The notes: generated by a model from the sequence alone, not told the origin. A stretch of 64,000 nucleotides of DNA from Chlorobaculum tepidum TLS (GCF_000006985.1 NC_002932.3:1413109-1477108), one strand, 5' to 3'. Numbered from the stretch's first letter, positions 10,668-22,321 are shown. Program-made: numbers and translations.

Positions 10668-13043
10668 TCAATCCTCCCAGCGCCAATCCCTCACTTCCGG
10701 CATATCCTCGCCATATTTCGTGATGTACTCCTTGTGCTCGATCAGGCGGTCGCGGACGTATTGTTTGATGTAGGCAGCTTGTGGCCTGAGGCTCTCCACG
10801 CGGTTGGCTACGTCGGCTACCAGGTGGAAGCGGTCGAGCTCGTTCATCACCACCATGTCGAACGGCGTCGTCGTGGTGCCCTCCTCCTTGTAGCCACGCA
10901 CGTGCAGGTTGTGGTGGTTCGTGCGGCGGTAGGTCAGCCGGTGGATCAGCCACGGGTAACCGTGATAGGCGAAGATGATCGGCTTGTCTGTAGTAAACAT
11001 GTCGTCGAAATCGCGATCGGCAAGGCCGTGCGGGTGCTCCTCTTTCGGCTGGAGAGTCATGAGATCGACCACGTTGACCACCCTGATCTTCAACTCCGGC
11101 GCGAGTTTGCGCAGAATCTTGACGGCGGCCAGCGTTTCAAGCGTCGGCACGTCGCCCGCACAAGCCATCACCACGTCCGGCTCGCCCTCATTCGCGTCAT
11201 TCGAGGCCCACTCCCAGATGCCGATGCCGCTGGTACAGTGCCGCACGGCGGACTCCATGTCAAGCCACTGCCACGCTGGCTGTTTACCCGCCACAATCAC
11301 ATTGATGTAATTGCGGGAGCGCAGGCAATGGTTTGTGACCGACAGCAGCGAATTGGCGTCTGGCGGCAGATAAACACGAATCACGCTCGACTTCTTGTTG
11401 ACCACATGGTCAATAAAACCGGGATCCTGATGCGAAAAGCCGTTGTGATCCTGCCGCCACACGTGCGAAGTCAGGAAATAGTTCAGCGAAGCGATGGGCC
11501 GGCGCCAGGGAATTTCGGCACCAGTCACCTTCAGCCACTTGGCGTGCTGGTTGAACATCGAGTCGATGATGTGGATGAACGCCTCGTAGCATGAGAAGAA
11601 GCCGTGGCGTCCGGTCAAAAGGTATCCTTCAAGCCACCCCTGGCAGGTGTGCTCCGAGAGAATTTCCATCACGCGGCCATCGCGCGACAGATGATCGTCG
11701 GTCGGCAGCATCCCGGCCATCCACGTGCGGTCGGTCTCTTCGAACAGCTCGCCAAGGCGGTTTGATGCGGTCTCGTCCGGCCCGAAAACGCGGAAGTTGG
11801 CCGCCTTCTCGTTCATCTTCATGATGTCGCGCAGAAAGCGGGCCATCGGCTTAGGCGCTTCGGCCTCCACCGATCCGGGCTTCGGTACATCGATTCCATA
11901 TTCCCGAAAGTCCGGCATCCGCAACTCCTTGAGCAACAGGCCGCCGTTGGCGTGTGGAATATCGCCCATGCGCTTCTTGCCACGCGGAGCCAGCTCCTGC
12001 AACTCAGGAAGAAGAACGCCATCCGCTGTGAACAGCTCTTCGGCACGGTAGCTTTTCAGCCACGTTTCGAGCAGCGCCATGTGCTCCGGATTGTCTCGCA
12101 CCGTGCTGAACGGCACCTGGTGTGAACGCCAGCTCCCCTCGGCGGGTTTGCCGTCAACCACCTTCGGCCCCGTCCACCCTTTCGGAGAGCGAAACACGAT
12201 CATCGGCCACATCGGTCGCTCGGTCACGCCATCGACCCTCGCCCGGCGCTGGATTTCGGCGATCTCATCGAAGCAGCGGTCCATCGTCGCCGCCATCATC
12301 TGGTGCATCGTCGCCGGGTCATCCCCCTCAACGAAGTACGGTTTGTAGCCGTAGCCAATCATGAGCTGCTCCAGCTCCTCGTGCGAAATGCGCGCCAGCA
12401 CCGTTGGGTTGGCGATCTTGTAGCCGTTCAGGTGCAGAACCGGCAGCACCGCCCCGTCGCGCTTCGGGTTCAGGAACTTGTTGCTGTGCCACGCCGTCGC
12501 CAGTGGCCCCGTCTCTGCCTCGCCATCGCCGATGACACAGGCTGCGACAAGATCGGGATTGTCGAACACCGCGCCGTAAGCGTGCGACAACGCATAGCCC
12601 AGCTCTCCGCCCTCATGGATCGATCCCGGCGTTGCGGGAGCCACGTGGCTCGGAATACCGCCCGGAAACGAGAACTGCCGGAACAGCCGCTTCATGCCCG
12701 CCTCGTCGAACGACACATCGGGATAGTACTCACTGTAGGTACCCTCCAGCCATACGTTCGCCACCAGCGCAGGCCCGCCATGTCCCGGCCCGGCGATATA
12801 GATAATGTCAAGATCGCGGTTGCGGATGATGCGGTTCAGGTGCACGTAAAGGAAATTGAGACCGGGAGTGGTGCCCCAGTGGCCGAGCAGGCGGGGCTTG
12901 ATATGTTCTTTGGAGAGCGGCTCTTTCAGGAGTGGATTGTCCATCAGATAAATCTGGCCGACGGAAAGGTAGTTCGCCGCTCGCCAGTAAGCGTTCATCA
13001 GATCGAGTTCGCGAGGGGAAAGCGGAGTCGTCATTTCAGTCAT
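10668..13043 (-). CDS. xfp: Phosphoketolase (xylulose-5-phosphate/fructose-6-phosphate type)
   Basis: A thiamine-diphosphate enzyme that splits xylulose-5-P (and often fructose-6-P) with phosphate to acetyl phosphate plus a C3 or C4 sugar phosphate. About 791 residues, the usual length. It shows the ThDP motif [14 protein letters not shown], the family line [19 protein letters not shown] and a conserved C-terminal region ending [21 protein letters not shown]. The start was set at [13 protein letters not shown] (13043); an ATG three codons later is equally possible, and the 46 residues upstream are not family-like. Acetate kinase lies upstream on the same strand, giving an acetyl-phosphate-to-acetate plus ATP route. 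Confidence 0.95.
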   Translation of the reverse strand: MTEMTTPLSPRELDLMNAYWRAANYLSVGQIYLMDNPLLKEPLSKEHIKPRLLGHWGTTPGLNFLYVHLNRIIRNRDLDIIYIAGPGHGGPALVANVWLEGTYSEYYPDVSFDEAGMKRLFRQFSFPGGIPSHVAPATPGSIHEGGELGYALSHAYGAVFDNPDLVAACVIGDGEAETGPLATAWHSNKFLNPKRDGAVLPVLHLNGYKIANPTVLARISHEELEQLMIGYGYKPYFVEGDDPATMHQMMAATMDRCFDEIAEIQRRARVDGVTERPMWPMIVFRSPKGWTGPKVVDGKPAEGSWRSHQVPFSTVRDNPEHMALLETWLKSYRAEELFTADGVLLPELQELAPRGKKRMGDIPHANGGLLLKELRMPDFREYGIDVPKPGSVEAEAPKPMARFLRDIMKMNEKAANFRVFGPDETASNRLGELFEETDRTWMAGMLPTDDHLSRDGRVMEILSEHTCQGWLEGYLLTGRHGFFSCYEAFIHIIDSMFNQHAKWLKVTGAEIPWRRPIASLNYFLTSHVWRQDHNGFSHQDPGFIDHVVNKKSSVIRVYLPPDANSLLSVTNHCLRSRNYINVIVAGKQPAWQWLDMESAVRHCTSGIGIWEWASNDANEGEPDVVMACAGDVPTLETLAAVKILRKLAPELKIRVVNVVDLMTLQPKEEHPHGLADRDFDDMFTTDKPIIFAYHGYPWLIHRLTYRRTNHHNLHVRGYKEEGTTTTPFDMVVMNELDRFHLVADVANRVESLRPQAAYIKQYVRDRLIEHKEYITKYGEDMPEVRDWRWED

Positions 13044-13141
13044 CAGTATTGTTGATTTGATAGTTGTTGTATGCTGAGTCCGGAGTTCATCCGGAACTCT
13101 ATTTTCCGATCTTACAATCAAGTGCATCACGTTAAACGAGA

Positions 13142-13169
13142 GGGTGGCACCAGTGAACCGGTGCCGCCC
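13142..13169 (-). other. Hairpin between ackA and xfp
   Basis: GGGTGGCACC (13142-13151) and GGTGCCGCCC (13160-13169) can form a 10-bp stem with one G-T type mismatch, 8-nt loop. It lies in the roughly 177-bp gap between the ackA stop and the xfp start. There is no U tract on the minus strand, so it may be an attenuator, processing or stability element. Confidence 0.45.
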
Positions 13170-13220
13170 TCCTTTCGTCATTCAATGCCAAACCGGTAAC
13201 CACACCATATTGGCATCACA

Positions 13221-14414
13221 TCAACCATTTTCGAGCACACGTCTTGTCTCTCTGACAATCGTCACCTCTTCGTTGGTTTCAATAACTTTGACGACAACCC
13301 GGCTGGTATCTGTCGAAATAATTCCGGAATGATTCAGATTCTTTTCATGATCAACCTGGACGCCAAGAAATTCGAGGCCTGAACAGATTCGCTCGCGAAC
13401 ATCTGGCGAATAAAGGCCAATGCCGCCGGTGAAGACGATCATGTCGAGGCCACCGAGCACCGCCACGAGCGCGCCAATGTGCTTGCGGGCGCTGTAGCAG
13501 AAAAGCTCCCCGGCCAGTCGCGCCTGTTCGTTCTCCGCTTCAGCGTCAAGCAGGTCGCGCATGTCGTCGCTCAGGCCGGAGACACCAAGCAGGCCGGACT
13601 TTTTGTTCACCATGTCGCGCAAGCCATCTGAATCGAGATGCCCTTGCTGCAACAGAAACAGCACCACGCCCGGATCGAGATCACCCGTGCGCGTGCTCAT
13701 CACGAGGCCACCCGCAGGCGAAAAGCCCATCGTCGTCTCGACGCTCCGACCGTCGAGCACCGCCGCCATGCTGGCTCCGTGGCCGAGATGCGCGAGAATG
13801 AGGCGACCCTTGCGGGCAAACGGATCCCCCTCGGCTTGCAGTTGACTGAGAATGTACTGGTAGGAAAGACCGTGAAACCCGTACCGCTGCACCCCCTGAT
13901 TCCGGTACTCTTCAGGAATGGGACAGAGCTTCGCCAGCGGCGGCATTGTGCTGTGGAATGCGGTATCGAAGCAGGCCACCTGGAACACACCCGGCAGTTC
14001 GGATGCGGCGTAGCGGATGGCGTTCAGCGCCTGCGGCAGATGTTCGGGGGCGTAGGGAACGATTTCGGCGATGGAGTCAAGCAGTTCAGAGGTGACCTTT
14101 TCGGGAGTGGTGTGACGGGGTCCACCATGCACCACCCGATGGCCCACAGCGTCCGGCATTCCGGGGCCGTGCTGCGTGATCCAGGAAAACACGTAGCGAC
14201 AAGCCGCGGCATGATCGGGAACATCAACCCGCTCACAATCGATAAATCGACCCTCGGGGTCGGTCACGGAGAAGCGTCCGTCCGGCAAACCGATCCGGGT
14301 CAGTGATCCGGAAAAGAGCAGCTCCTCGGTATCCCCGCTCTCATACAGTGAAAACTTGATACTCGACGAACCGGTATTGAGAGCAAGAATGGTACACACC
14401 GGCCTGGGCATCAT
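13221..14414 (-). CDS. ackA: Acetate kinase
   Basis: Converts acetyl phosphate and ADP to acetate and ATP, or the reverse. The 397-residue protein of the ASKHA fold has the N-terminal LALNTGSSSIKFSLY, the family lines HRVVHGG, HLGHGAS and SFDTAFHSTMP-like CFDTAFHSTMPPLA, and the C-terminal VFTGGIG phosphate loop. The start was set at 14414 because GAGG lies 9 nt before it and the 13 residues upstream are not conserved. The gene precedes xfp on the same strand, so acetyl phosphate from phosphoketolase is its natural substrate. No phosphate acetyltransferase gene is adjacent. Confidence 0.95.
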   Translation of the reverse strand: MMPRPVCTILALNTGSSSIKFSLYESGDTEELLFSGSLTRIGLPDGRFSVTDPEGRFIDCERVDVPDHAAACRYVFSWITQHGPGMPDAVGHRVVHGGPRHTTPEKVTSELLDSIAEIVPYAPEHLPQALNAIRYAASELPGVFQVACFDTAFHSTMPPLAKLCPIPEEYRNQGVQRYGFHGLSYQYILSQLQAEGDPFARKGRLILAHLGHGASMAAVLDGRSVETTMGFSPAGGLVMSTRTGDLDPGVVLFLLQQGHLDSDGLRDMVNKKSGLLGVSGLSDDMRDLLDAEAENEQARLAGELFCYSARKHIGALVAVLGGLDMIVFTGGIGLYSPDVRERICSGLEFLGVQVDHEKNLNHSGIISTDTSRVVVKVIETNEEVTIVRETRRVLENG

Positions 14415-14623
14415 GGCAAAAATCCTCAGAAAAATTACAGGCACAAACGGCAACCATCACCGTCAGCTCCAAAAAGTAAGATCAAGATACATGATAGACA
14501 ACACTAACCAAGCCGGTAAGTCGTTACGTTCCTGAAAACTCGGAGGGGGCACGTATCCTCAAAATTTCGCCGTATCTTACGCAAACACAACCACCCCTCA
14601 TTTTCAAAAAGACAAGGAGACCC
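14415..14623. other. Divergent intergenic region between ackA and the Roco gene
   Basis: About 209 bp without coding potential; it should carry the two divergent promoters. AAGGAGAC lies just before the Roco ATG as a strong ribosome site. Confidence 0.6.
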
Positions 14624-17600
14624 ATGAGCGACCTTGATGTTATCCGGCAAATCGAGCAGGAACTCGGCATGCAACTTGAGCCTGTTGACAAATTAAAATG
14701 GTATTCAAAAGGGTATAAGCTCGATAAAGATCAGCGGGTTACTGCGATAGGATTGTACGATTGCGGAAGTGACACGCTGGATCGAATCATTCAGCCGCTT
14801 GAATCGCTCAAATCGCTCTCGGAACTCTCGCTCTCCAGCAACCAGATCACCGACATTTCGCCGCTCGCATCCCTCAACTCACTCTCGATGCTCTGGCTCG
14901 ACCGCAACCAGATCACCGACATTGCGCCGCTCGCATCGCTCAACTCACTCTCGATGCTCTGGCTCTTCGGCAACAAGATCAGCGACATTGCGCCGCTTGA
15001 ATCGCTCAAATCGCTCACGGAACTCCAGCTCTCCAGCAACCAGATCACCGACATCGCGCCGCTCGCATCCCTCAAATCGCTCACGGAACTCTCGCTCTCC
15101 GGCAACAATATCAGCGACATTGCGCCGCTTGAATCGCTCAAATCGCTCACGGAACTCTCGCTCTCCAGCAACCAGATCACCGACATTGCGCCGCTCGCAT
15201 CCCTCAAATCGCTCACGGAACTCTCGCTCTCCAGCAACCAGATCAGCGACATTGCGCCGCTTGAATCGCTCAAATCGCTCACGGAACTACAGCTCTCCCG
15301 CAACCAGATCAGCGACATTGCGCCGCTTGAATCGCTCAAATCGCTCACGGAACTCCAGCTCTCCAGCAACCAGATCACCGACATCGCGCCGCTCGCATCC
15401 CTCAAATCGCTCACGGAACTACAGCTCTCCCGCAACCAGATCAGCGACATTGCGCCGCTTGAATCGCTCAACTCGCTCTCGAAGCTCTGGCTCAACGGCA
15501 ACCAGATCACCGACATTGCGCCGCTCGCATCCCTCAACTCGCTCACGGAACTCGAGCTCTCCAGCAACCAGATCACCGACATCGCGCCGCTCGCATCCCT
15601 CAAATCGCTCTCGACGCTCTGGCTCTCCAGCAACCAGATCAGCGACATTGCGCCGCTCGCATCGCTCGAATCGCTCTCGGAACTCTCGCTCTCCAGCAAC
15701 CAGATCAGCGACATTTCGCCGCTCGCATCCCTCAACTCGCTCACCGGGTTCGACGTCAGGCGCAATCCGATCAAAAGATTGCCTGAAACAATCACCGGGT
15801 TCGACATGGAAATTCTATGGAATGATTTCAGCTCATCAGGGTTCATCACGTTTTTCGACAACCCTCTCGAATCTCCGCCGCCTGAAATCGTCAAACAGGG
15901 CAAAGAGGCCGTCCGGCAATATTTCCAGTCGATTGAAGAGGCCCGCTCAAAAGGCGAAGCACTTGTCCACTTGCAGGAAATAAAAGTGCATCTCATCGGC
16001 GACGGGATGGCCGGTAAAACCTCGTTGCTGAAACAGCTTATCGGCGAAACGTTTGACCCAAAAGAGTCACAAACGCATGGCCTGAATGTTGTCACAAAAC
16101 AGGCCCCCAACATCAAAGGTCTGGAAAATGACGATGAACTCAAGGAGTGCCTGTTCCACTTCTGGGATTTCGGCGGGCAGGAGATCATGCATGCTTCGCA
16201 TCAGTTTTTCATGACCAGAAGCTCGGTTTATATGCTGCTGCTCGACAGCCGCACCGACAGCAACAAGCACTACTGGCTGCGCCATATCGAGAAGTATGGC
16301 GGAAAGTCGCCGGTGATCGTTGTGATGAACAAAATCGACGAAAATCCCAGCTACAACATTGAGCAGAAAAAGATCAACGAGCGCTTCCCAGCAATCGAAA
16401 ACCGTTTCCACCGGATTTCCTGCAAAAACGGAGATGGCGTTGAAAGCATCGCGAAAAGCCTGAAAAGCGCCGTGCTTCATCCAGATTCGATCTACGGAAC
16501 GCCGCTGGCGCCGAGCTGGATAAAGGTCAAGGAAAAGCTGGTCGAAGCGACTACAGCGCAACGATACCTCAACCGAACAGAAGTCGAAAAGATATGCAAC
16601 GATTCGGGCATCACCGACCCCGGCGAAAGAAAAACGCTGCTCGGCTACCTGAACAACCTCGGCATCGTGCTCTATTTCGAAGCGCTCGACCTTTCCGAAA
16701 TTTACGTGCTCGACCCCCACTGGGTCACCATCGGCGTGTACCGAATCATCAACTCATCCAAAACAAAAAACGGCCACCTGAACACCAGCGCCCTCGGCTA
16801 CATTTTGAACGAAGAGCAGATTCGATGCGACGAGTATGACCCGGCAAAAAACAACAAATTCACCTACACTCTCCTGGAGCAGCGCTATCTGCTCGACATT
16901 ATGAAGCAGTTCGAGCTGTGCTATGATGAAGGCAAAGGTTTGTTCATCATTCCATCGAACCTGCCCACACAGATCGACAACGAACCGGAGATCACCGAAG
17001 GAGAACCGCTGCGGTTCATCATGAAGTACGACTACCTGCCATCAACCATCATTCCTCGGTTGATGATCGCCATGCAGCACCAGATTCTCGATAGAATGCA
17101 GTGGCGCTACGGCATGGTGCTAAAAAGCCAAGATCACGAAGGAGCTCTCGCAAAAGTAGTGGCCGAGACAAAAGACTCGACCATCACCATCGCAATTCAG
17201 GGCGAACCGCGATGCAAACGAGAGTACCTCTCCATCATCTGGTACGAGATCAAGAAGATCAACGCCAACTTCACGAACCTCGACGTCAAGGAGTTTATTC
17301 CGCTACCCGGCCATCCAGACGAACTTGTAGAATACAAAGAACTGCTGGGACTCGAAAAAATGGGGCGAGACGAGTATGTTTCAGGAAAGCTCGAAAAAGT
17401 ATTCTCCGTCTCGAAAATGCTCGACAGCGTCATCAGCAAAGAAGAACGAAACAAGGAGAGACTCATGGGCGACATCAACATCAAATTGGAAAACATCGGT
17501 AATCCAACTATCCCGATCCACCAGCAGGTCGAGGTAAACGTTAGTCAGGAAACCGTTCAACATGTCGAAAACCTGCAAGGCTTTTTCGAAAACCTCAAGG

Positions 17601-17932
17601 CAGACATCCTGCGGGAAGCCGAACTTGAAATCGACGATCCGAAAGAGAGAAAACGGCTGGCAAATGAACTGGAGCTGGCGGAAAACGCAATTACCAAAAT
17701 GGACGCCGCCGTGAAGAGCGGGAAGAACAAGCTGAAACCAGACGTAAAAGATCGCCTCGGTGAATTCATCGACAACCTTGCCAACGAAAATTCGAGACTG
17801 CGCAAAGGGATCGCGCTGGTCATGAACGGCGCGGAAAAAGTGCAAAAACTCGCTCGATACTACAACAACGTCGCGCCATTCTTCGACCTGCCATCGGTGC
17901 CGCCCGTGCTGCTGGGCAAAGAGAAAACATGA
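14624..17932 (+). CDS. Roco protein (LRR-Roc-COR GTPase, CtRoco type)
   Basis: A large multidomain GTPase, 1102 residues, as in the C. tepidum Roco protein used as a structural model for human LRRK2. Domains in order: a short N-cap (1-57); fourteen 22-residue leucine-rich repeats with a fifteenth degenerate one (58-387); a linker; the Roc GTPase with P-loop GDGMAGKTS at 459-467, switch II DFGGQE at 515-520 and NKID at 569-572; the COR dimerisation domain (about 620-920); and a charged, helical C-terminus (about 940-1085) that may be coiled coil. Known work describes a nucleotide-driven monomer-dimer cycle; the cellular role is unknown. The stop overlaps the hpt start by 4 nt, so the two are probably co-translated. 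Confidence 0.95.
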   Translation: MSDLDVIRQIEQELGMQLEPVDKLKWYSKGYKLDKDQRVTAIGLYDCGSDTLDRIIQPLESLKSLSELSLSSNQITDISPLASLNSLSMLWLDRNQITDIAPLASLNSLSMLWLFGNKISDIAPLESLKSLTELQLSSNQITDIAPLASLKSLTELSLSGNNISDIAPLESLKSLTELSLSSNQITDIAPLASLKSLTELSLSSNQISDIAPLESLKSLTELQLSRNQISDIAPLESLKSLTELQLSSNQITDIAPLASLKSLTELQLSRNQISDIAPLESLNSLSKLWLNGNQITDIAPLASLNSLTELELSSNQITDIAPLASLKSLSTLWLSSNQISDIAPLASLESLSELSLSSNQISDISPLASLNSLTGFDVRRNPIKRLPETITGFDMEILWNDFSSSGFITFFDNPLESPPPEIVKQGKEAVRQYFQSIEEARSKGEALVHLQEIKVHLIGDGMAGKTSLLKQLIGETFDPKESQTHGLNVVTKQAPNIKGLENDDELKECLFHFWDFGGQEIMHASHQFFMTRSSVYMLLLDSRTDSNKHYWLRHIEKYGGKSPVIVVMNKIDENPSYNIEQKKINERFPAIENRFHRISCKNGDGVESIAKSLKSAVLHPDSIYGTPLAPSWIKVKEKLVEATTAQRYLNRTEVEKICNDSGITDPGERKTLLGYLNNLGIVLYFEALDLSEIYVLDPHWVTIGVYRIINSSKTKNGHLNTSALGYILNEEQIRCDEYDPAKNNKFTYTLLEQRYLLDIMKQFELCYDEGKGLFIIPSNLPTQIDNEPEITEGEPLRFIMKYDYLPSTIIPRLMIAMQHQILDRMQWRYGMVLKSQDHEGALAKVVAETKDSTITIAIQGEPRCKREYLSIIWYEIKKINANFTNLDVKEFIPLPGHPDELVEYKELLGLEKMGRDEYVSGKLEKVFSVSKMLDSVISKEERNKERLMGDINIKLENIGNPTIPIHQQVEVNVSQETVQHVENLQGFFENLKADILREAELEIDDPKERKRLANELELAENAITKMDAAVKSGKNKLKPDVKDRLGEFIDNLANENSRLRKGIALVMNGAEKVQKLARYYNNVAPFFDLPSVPPVLLGKEKT
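14795..15784 (+). repeat. 66-bp tandem repeats encoding the Roco LRRs
   Basis: Fifteen units of exactly 66 bp (22 codons), the last one diverged, encode the pattern PLxSLxSLxxLxLxxNxIxDI. Units are alike even at silent sites. A 115-nt block at 14976-15090 recurs without change at 15306-15420, exactly five units away, which points to recent duplication or gene conversion. Confidence 0.95.
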
Positions 17933-18459
17933 TCGAGAACGTGCCGTTCACCGAGCTGATCTCCGCCGAGCGCATCGCGGCTCGTGTCGCCGAGCTGGGC
18001 GCAGAAATTTCACGCGACCTGGCCGGTATCGACGAGCTGACTGTGGTGTGCGTGCTGAAAGGCGGATTCATTTTCACAGCCGATCTGGTGCGGCACATCA
18101 CCATTCCCTGCCGCATCGAGTTCATCCGCGCTTCGAGTTACGGCACGCACCGCGCCTCCACAGGCAAGGTGATGCTCGATCATCACCACGATCCGCATGT
18201 CGAGGGCAAGAACGTGCTGCTCGTCGAAGATATCCTCGATACCGGGCTGACCATCACCCGCGTCCTCGAAGAGCTGCGCGGCCACAATCCTGCATCCCTG
18301 CATGTCTGCACCCTGCTCGACAAGCCTTCAGCGCGCACCACACCCGTCAAGGCGGACTTCACCGGCTTCACCATTCCGGATGTTTACGTCGTGGGTTATG
18401 GACTCGATGCCGCCGGAAAGCATCGCGAGTTGCCTTACGTCGCATCACTGAACGCCTGA
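17929..18459 (+). CDS. hpt: Hypoxanthine (guanine) phosphoribosyltransferase
   Basis: Salvages hypoxanthine or guanine with PRPP to IMP or GMP. The 176-residue type I phosphoribosyltransferase has VVCVLKGGFIFTADL at 39-53, the flexible-loop SSYG, and the PRPP signature VLLVEDILDTGLT near 98-110. Length and motifs fit bacterial Hpt. Its ATG overlaps the Roco stop codon as ATGA. The coupling of a purine salvage enzyme that can make GMP to a GTPase gene is unusual and may or may not be functional. Confidence 0.94.
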   Translation: MIENVPFTELISAERIAARVAELGAEISRDLAGIDELTVVCVLKGGFIFTADLVRHITIPCRIEFIRASSYGTHRASTGKVMLDHHHDPHVEGKNVLLVEDILDTGLTITRVLEELRGHNPASLHVCTLLDKPSARTTPVKADFTGFTIPDVYVVGYGLDAAGKHRELPYVASLNA

Positions 18460-18668
18460 AGCCCTCTCCACCGCTCTCTCCAGGAGAACCCTCCATGCCC
18501 TTCGATCCTTGCGCCGCACCTTCTCTTCACCGGCACATACCGTCACCATACTACCATAATGTTTACTTTTTTCTCTTAAAATCGTTTTATATCCTAATAT
18601 TTTTATGATTAGTTTTATATTTACCTAAATTAAAAGGATCAGTAAAGTCAATACGCAAAAAAACACCC
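18460..18668. promoter_or_regulatory. AT-rich promoter region of nifV-nifA
   Basis: About 209 bp without a gene. The last 120 bp (about 18545-18660) are very AT-rich compared with the GC-rich surroundings and must contain the nifV promoter. No sigma-54 -24/-12 element or NifA-type TGT-N10-ACA site was found by eye, which would agree with nifA being expressed from a housekeeping-type promoter. Confidence 0.5.
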
Positions 18669-19829
18669 GTGCCAACCCGAACTGAAACCAGACCCGGAGT
18701 GATCCGCAAACCGTGGATCATCGATACGACCCTCCGGGATGGAGAGCAGGCCCCCGGCGTGGTGTTCAGTCCGCACGAAAAAAAGCGGATAGCAGCAATG
18801 CTTGCAGAAACCGGCGTCGATGAGATCGAAGTGGGCTACCCGGCCATCAGTGCGGCGGAGCGGAAGGTGATTCGCGAGATCGTCGCCATGAAACTGCCGG
18901 TACGCCTGACTTCGTGGTCGCGGGCCAATATGGCGGACATCGAGTTGGCGGCAGAATGCGGCACCGATGCGGTGCACATCAGTTTTCCGGCCTCCCGGCT
19001 CTATCTGGAGCTGATACACAAGAAGGATGACTGGATTCAGGAGCAGCTTCACGCGCTTGTTTCCAAAGCTCGCGAACGGTTCGATTTCGTCAGCGTCGGC
19101 GGACAGGACGCCACGAGAAGTAGCACTGATTTTCTGCAACGCTTCATGCTCGATGCTGAAGCTGCCGGAGCCAAACGGTTCAGGATCGCCGATACGGTAG
19201 GCATCGCCACGCCGGTGTCGGTGATGGCCCTCGGCGCAGCGTTGCGCCAAAGCTCGTCGCTGCCGCTGGAGTTCCACGCGCACAACGATCTCGGCATGGC
19301 GACCGCCAACGCCTTCACGGCACTCAACGAGGGATTCGAAGCGGTCAGCGTGTCGGTGACCGGTCTCGGAGAGCGTGCGGGCAACGCGGCCCTCGAAGAG
19401 CTGGCAATGGCGCTTGCGCTGAATGGAGACTTCGACACGCATCTCGACACATCGATGCTCTCCCGGCTTTGCGACGCCGTGGCCACGGCTTCCGGACGAG
19501 CCATTCAGGAGCAAAAACCGGTGGTCGGACGTTCAGCCTTCCAGCACGAATCGGGCATTCATTGCGCCGCGCTGTTGCAGGATCCGCTCTCCTACCAGCC
19601 GTTCCTGCCGTCGCGGGTTGGCCGCAGCGATTTCGAGATAGTCATCGGCAAACACTCAGGCACAGCGGCGATCATCGCCCATTTCAACCGGCGCGGAATC
19701 ACGATTTCGAAAAAGGAGGCCCGCGAACTGCTCGATCTGATCCGTAGTCAGTCCGACCGCCTCAAACGGGCGCTCCGGACCGACGAGATCGACGCGCTCC
19801 GTGAACAAAACTCTGTGAAACACGCTTAA
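18669..19829 (+). CDS. nifV: Homocitrate synthase NifV
   Basis: Condenses acetyl-CoA and 2-oxoglutarate to homocitrate, the organic ligand of the nitrogenase FeMo cofactor. The 386-residue protein has the DRE-TIM signature IDTTLRDGEQAPG (R23, D24) and the metal-binding HAHND at 203-207, plus RAGNAALEE. It could be confused with isopropylmalate synthase, but the length, lack of a regulatory C-terminal domain and the position in front of nifA favour NifV. The best start is a GTG; no ATG is found in the non-conserved upstream codons, and the ribosome site is weak. nifA starts 14 bp after its stop. Confidence 0.9.
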   Translation: MPTRTETRPGVIRKPWIIDTTLRDGEQAPGVVFSPHEKKRIAAMLAETGVDEIEVGYPAISAAERKVIREIVAMKLPVRLTSWSRANMADIELAAECGTDAVHISFPASRLYLELIHKKDDWIQEQLHALVSKARERFDFVSVGGQDATRSSTDFLQRFMLDAEAAGAKRFRIADTVGIATPVSVMALGAALRQSSSLPLEFHAHNDLGMATANAFTALNEGFEAVSVSVTGLGERAGNAALEELAMALALNGDFDTHLDTSMLSRLCDAVATASGRAIQEQKPVVGRSAFQHESGIHCAALLQDPLSYQPFLPSRVGRSDFEIVIGKHSGTAAIIAHFNRRGITISKKEARELLDLIRSQSDRLKRALRTDEIDALREQNSVKHA

Positions 19830-19843
19830 CTCGAATAGTTTTC

Positions 19844-21466
<1,623 letters not shown>

Positions 21467-21477
21467 GAGAAAAAAAA

Positions 21478-21502
21478 GGCTCCTCGCTGCTTCGAGTGGG
21501 TA
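21478..21502 (+). repeat. Left terminal inverted repeat of the ISL3 remnant
   Basis: Starts GGCTCCTCGCTGCTTCG and ends AGTGGGTA. It begins 12 bp after the nifA stop. Confidence 0.85.
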
Positions 21503-21574
21503 ACGTGTGAGAAGCGTATCTTTTGGTTTGCACATTTTACCACTTCGCCTAAAAAAGACCTCAACCTTTTTCAG

Positions 21575-22321
21575 TGAGCCCTGGGACTTGAATCGCCCTG
21601 GCAGGTAAGCTCCTCATCGTTCGATGCTGACAAGAAGCGGCTGGACACCCACCTTGACGTTGCGCCGGGCAGTACCTTTTGTTGCCCGCGATGCGGCCAA
21701 AAAGGCATGAAAGCCTATGCACCTCCGAGGCGACGTGGCGTCACCTCAACTTTTTTCAGCACGAGGCCGGTCTGACGGCCAGAGTACCGCGAATCTCCTC
21801 TCCTGAGTGCGGTCTTCTCAAGCTGCAATCCGTTCCCCGGGCTTACCGTGACAGCGGTTTTACGCTGTTGTTCGAGGCGATGATTATGCTCATGGCCAGG
21901 TCAATGGCGGTTAAGACGATCGCCACGATAGTCGGCGAACACGATACCCGCATCTGGCGTATTGTACATCATTACGTCGATCAGGCCCGCGCCAAAGAAG
22001 ACTACCCGGCGGTCACGAGCAGCGGTATTGGCAGTTATTTTGTCAATGCGCAACTGAGCTGTGACAAATTTCACGTCATGCAGATCATCAACAATGCCGT
22101 CGATGAAGTACGCCGTCAGGAGCAAAAAGAGCGGCCCGAACTGAAAAAAACCGGTATCTCTGGCTGAAAAACCAGCAAAACCTGAAGGTCTGGCAACGCG
22201 AGTGGCTCGACGAGTTATCGTTAGTCAAGCAGCCTCTGAAAACCGCGCGAGCCTGCCGGATGTGCGTCTGGCGTTTCAGGACTTTTTAGTCAGCCGCCAG
22301 CACTGGTCGGATCGTTTCTGA
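21575..22321 (+). pseudogene. ISL3-family transposase fragment, frameshifted and internally deleted
   Basis: Pieces of an ISL3 transposase appear in order in different frames: LGLESPWQVSSSSFDADKK and CPRCGQKGMKAYA (zinc-finger-like N-terminus, about 21580-21730); WRHLNFFQHEAGLTARVPR through GEHDTRIWRIVHHYVDQAR (21740-21990); then, after a deletion that removes the catalytic core, DKFHVMQIINNAVDEVRRQ; then RYLWLKNQQNLK in another frame; and LAFQDFLVSRQHWSDRF near the end. At least three frameshifts and one large deletion are needed, so no active transposase is made. The longest open stretch is 162 codons (21679-22167). Confidence 0.85.

Noticed and set aside
14795-15784. Regular direct repeats that could be taken for a CRISPR array
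   Set aside because: The units are contiguous 66-bp coding repeats without unique spacers and encode leucine-rich repeats.
14791-16188. Long open frame (465 codons) on the minus strand opposite the Roco LRR region
   Set aside because: It arises because the 66-bp repeat is open in several frames; the product is a Ser-rich repeat that mirrors the LRR units, and the plus-strand LRR-Roc-COR gene explains the region. A 404-codon frame on the plus strand has the same origin.
18545-18660. AT-rich stretch before nifV as an origin or horizontally acquired DNA
   Set aside because: Short, no repeats of DnaA-box type and flanked by native-looking genes; a promoter region is sufficient explanation.
21679-22167. 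162-codon frame as an intact gene
   Set aside because: It is one piece of a frameshifted ISL3 transposase inside recognisable inverted repeats, and its catalytic core is deleted.
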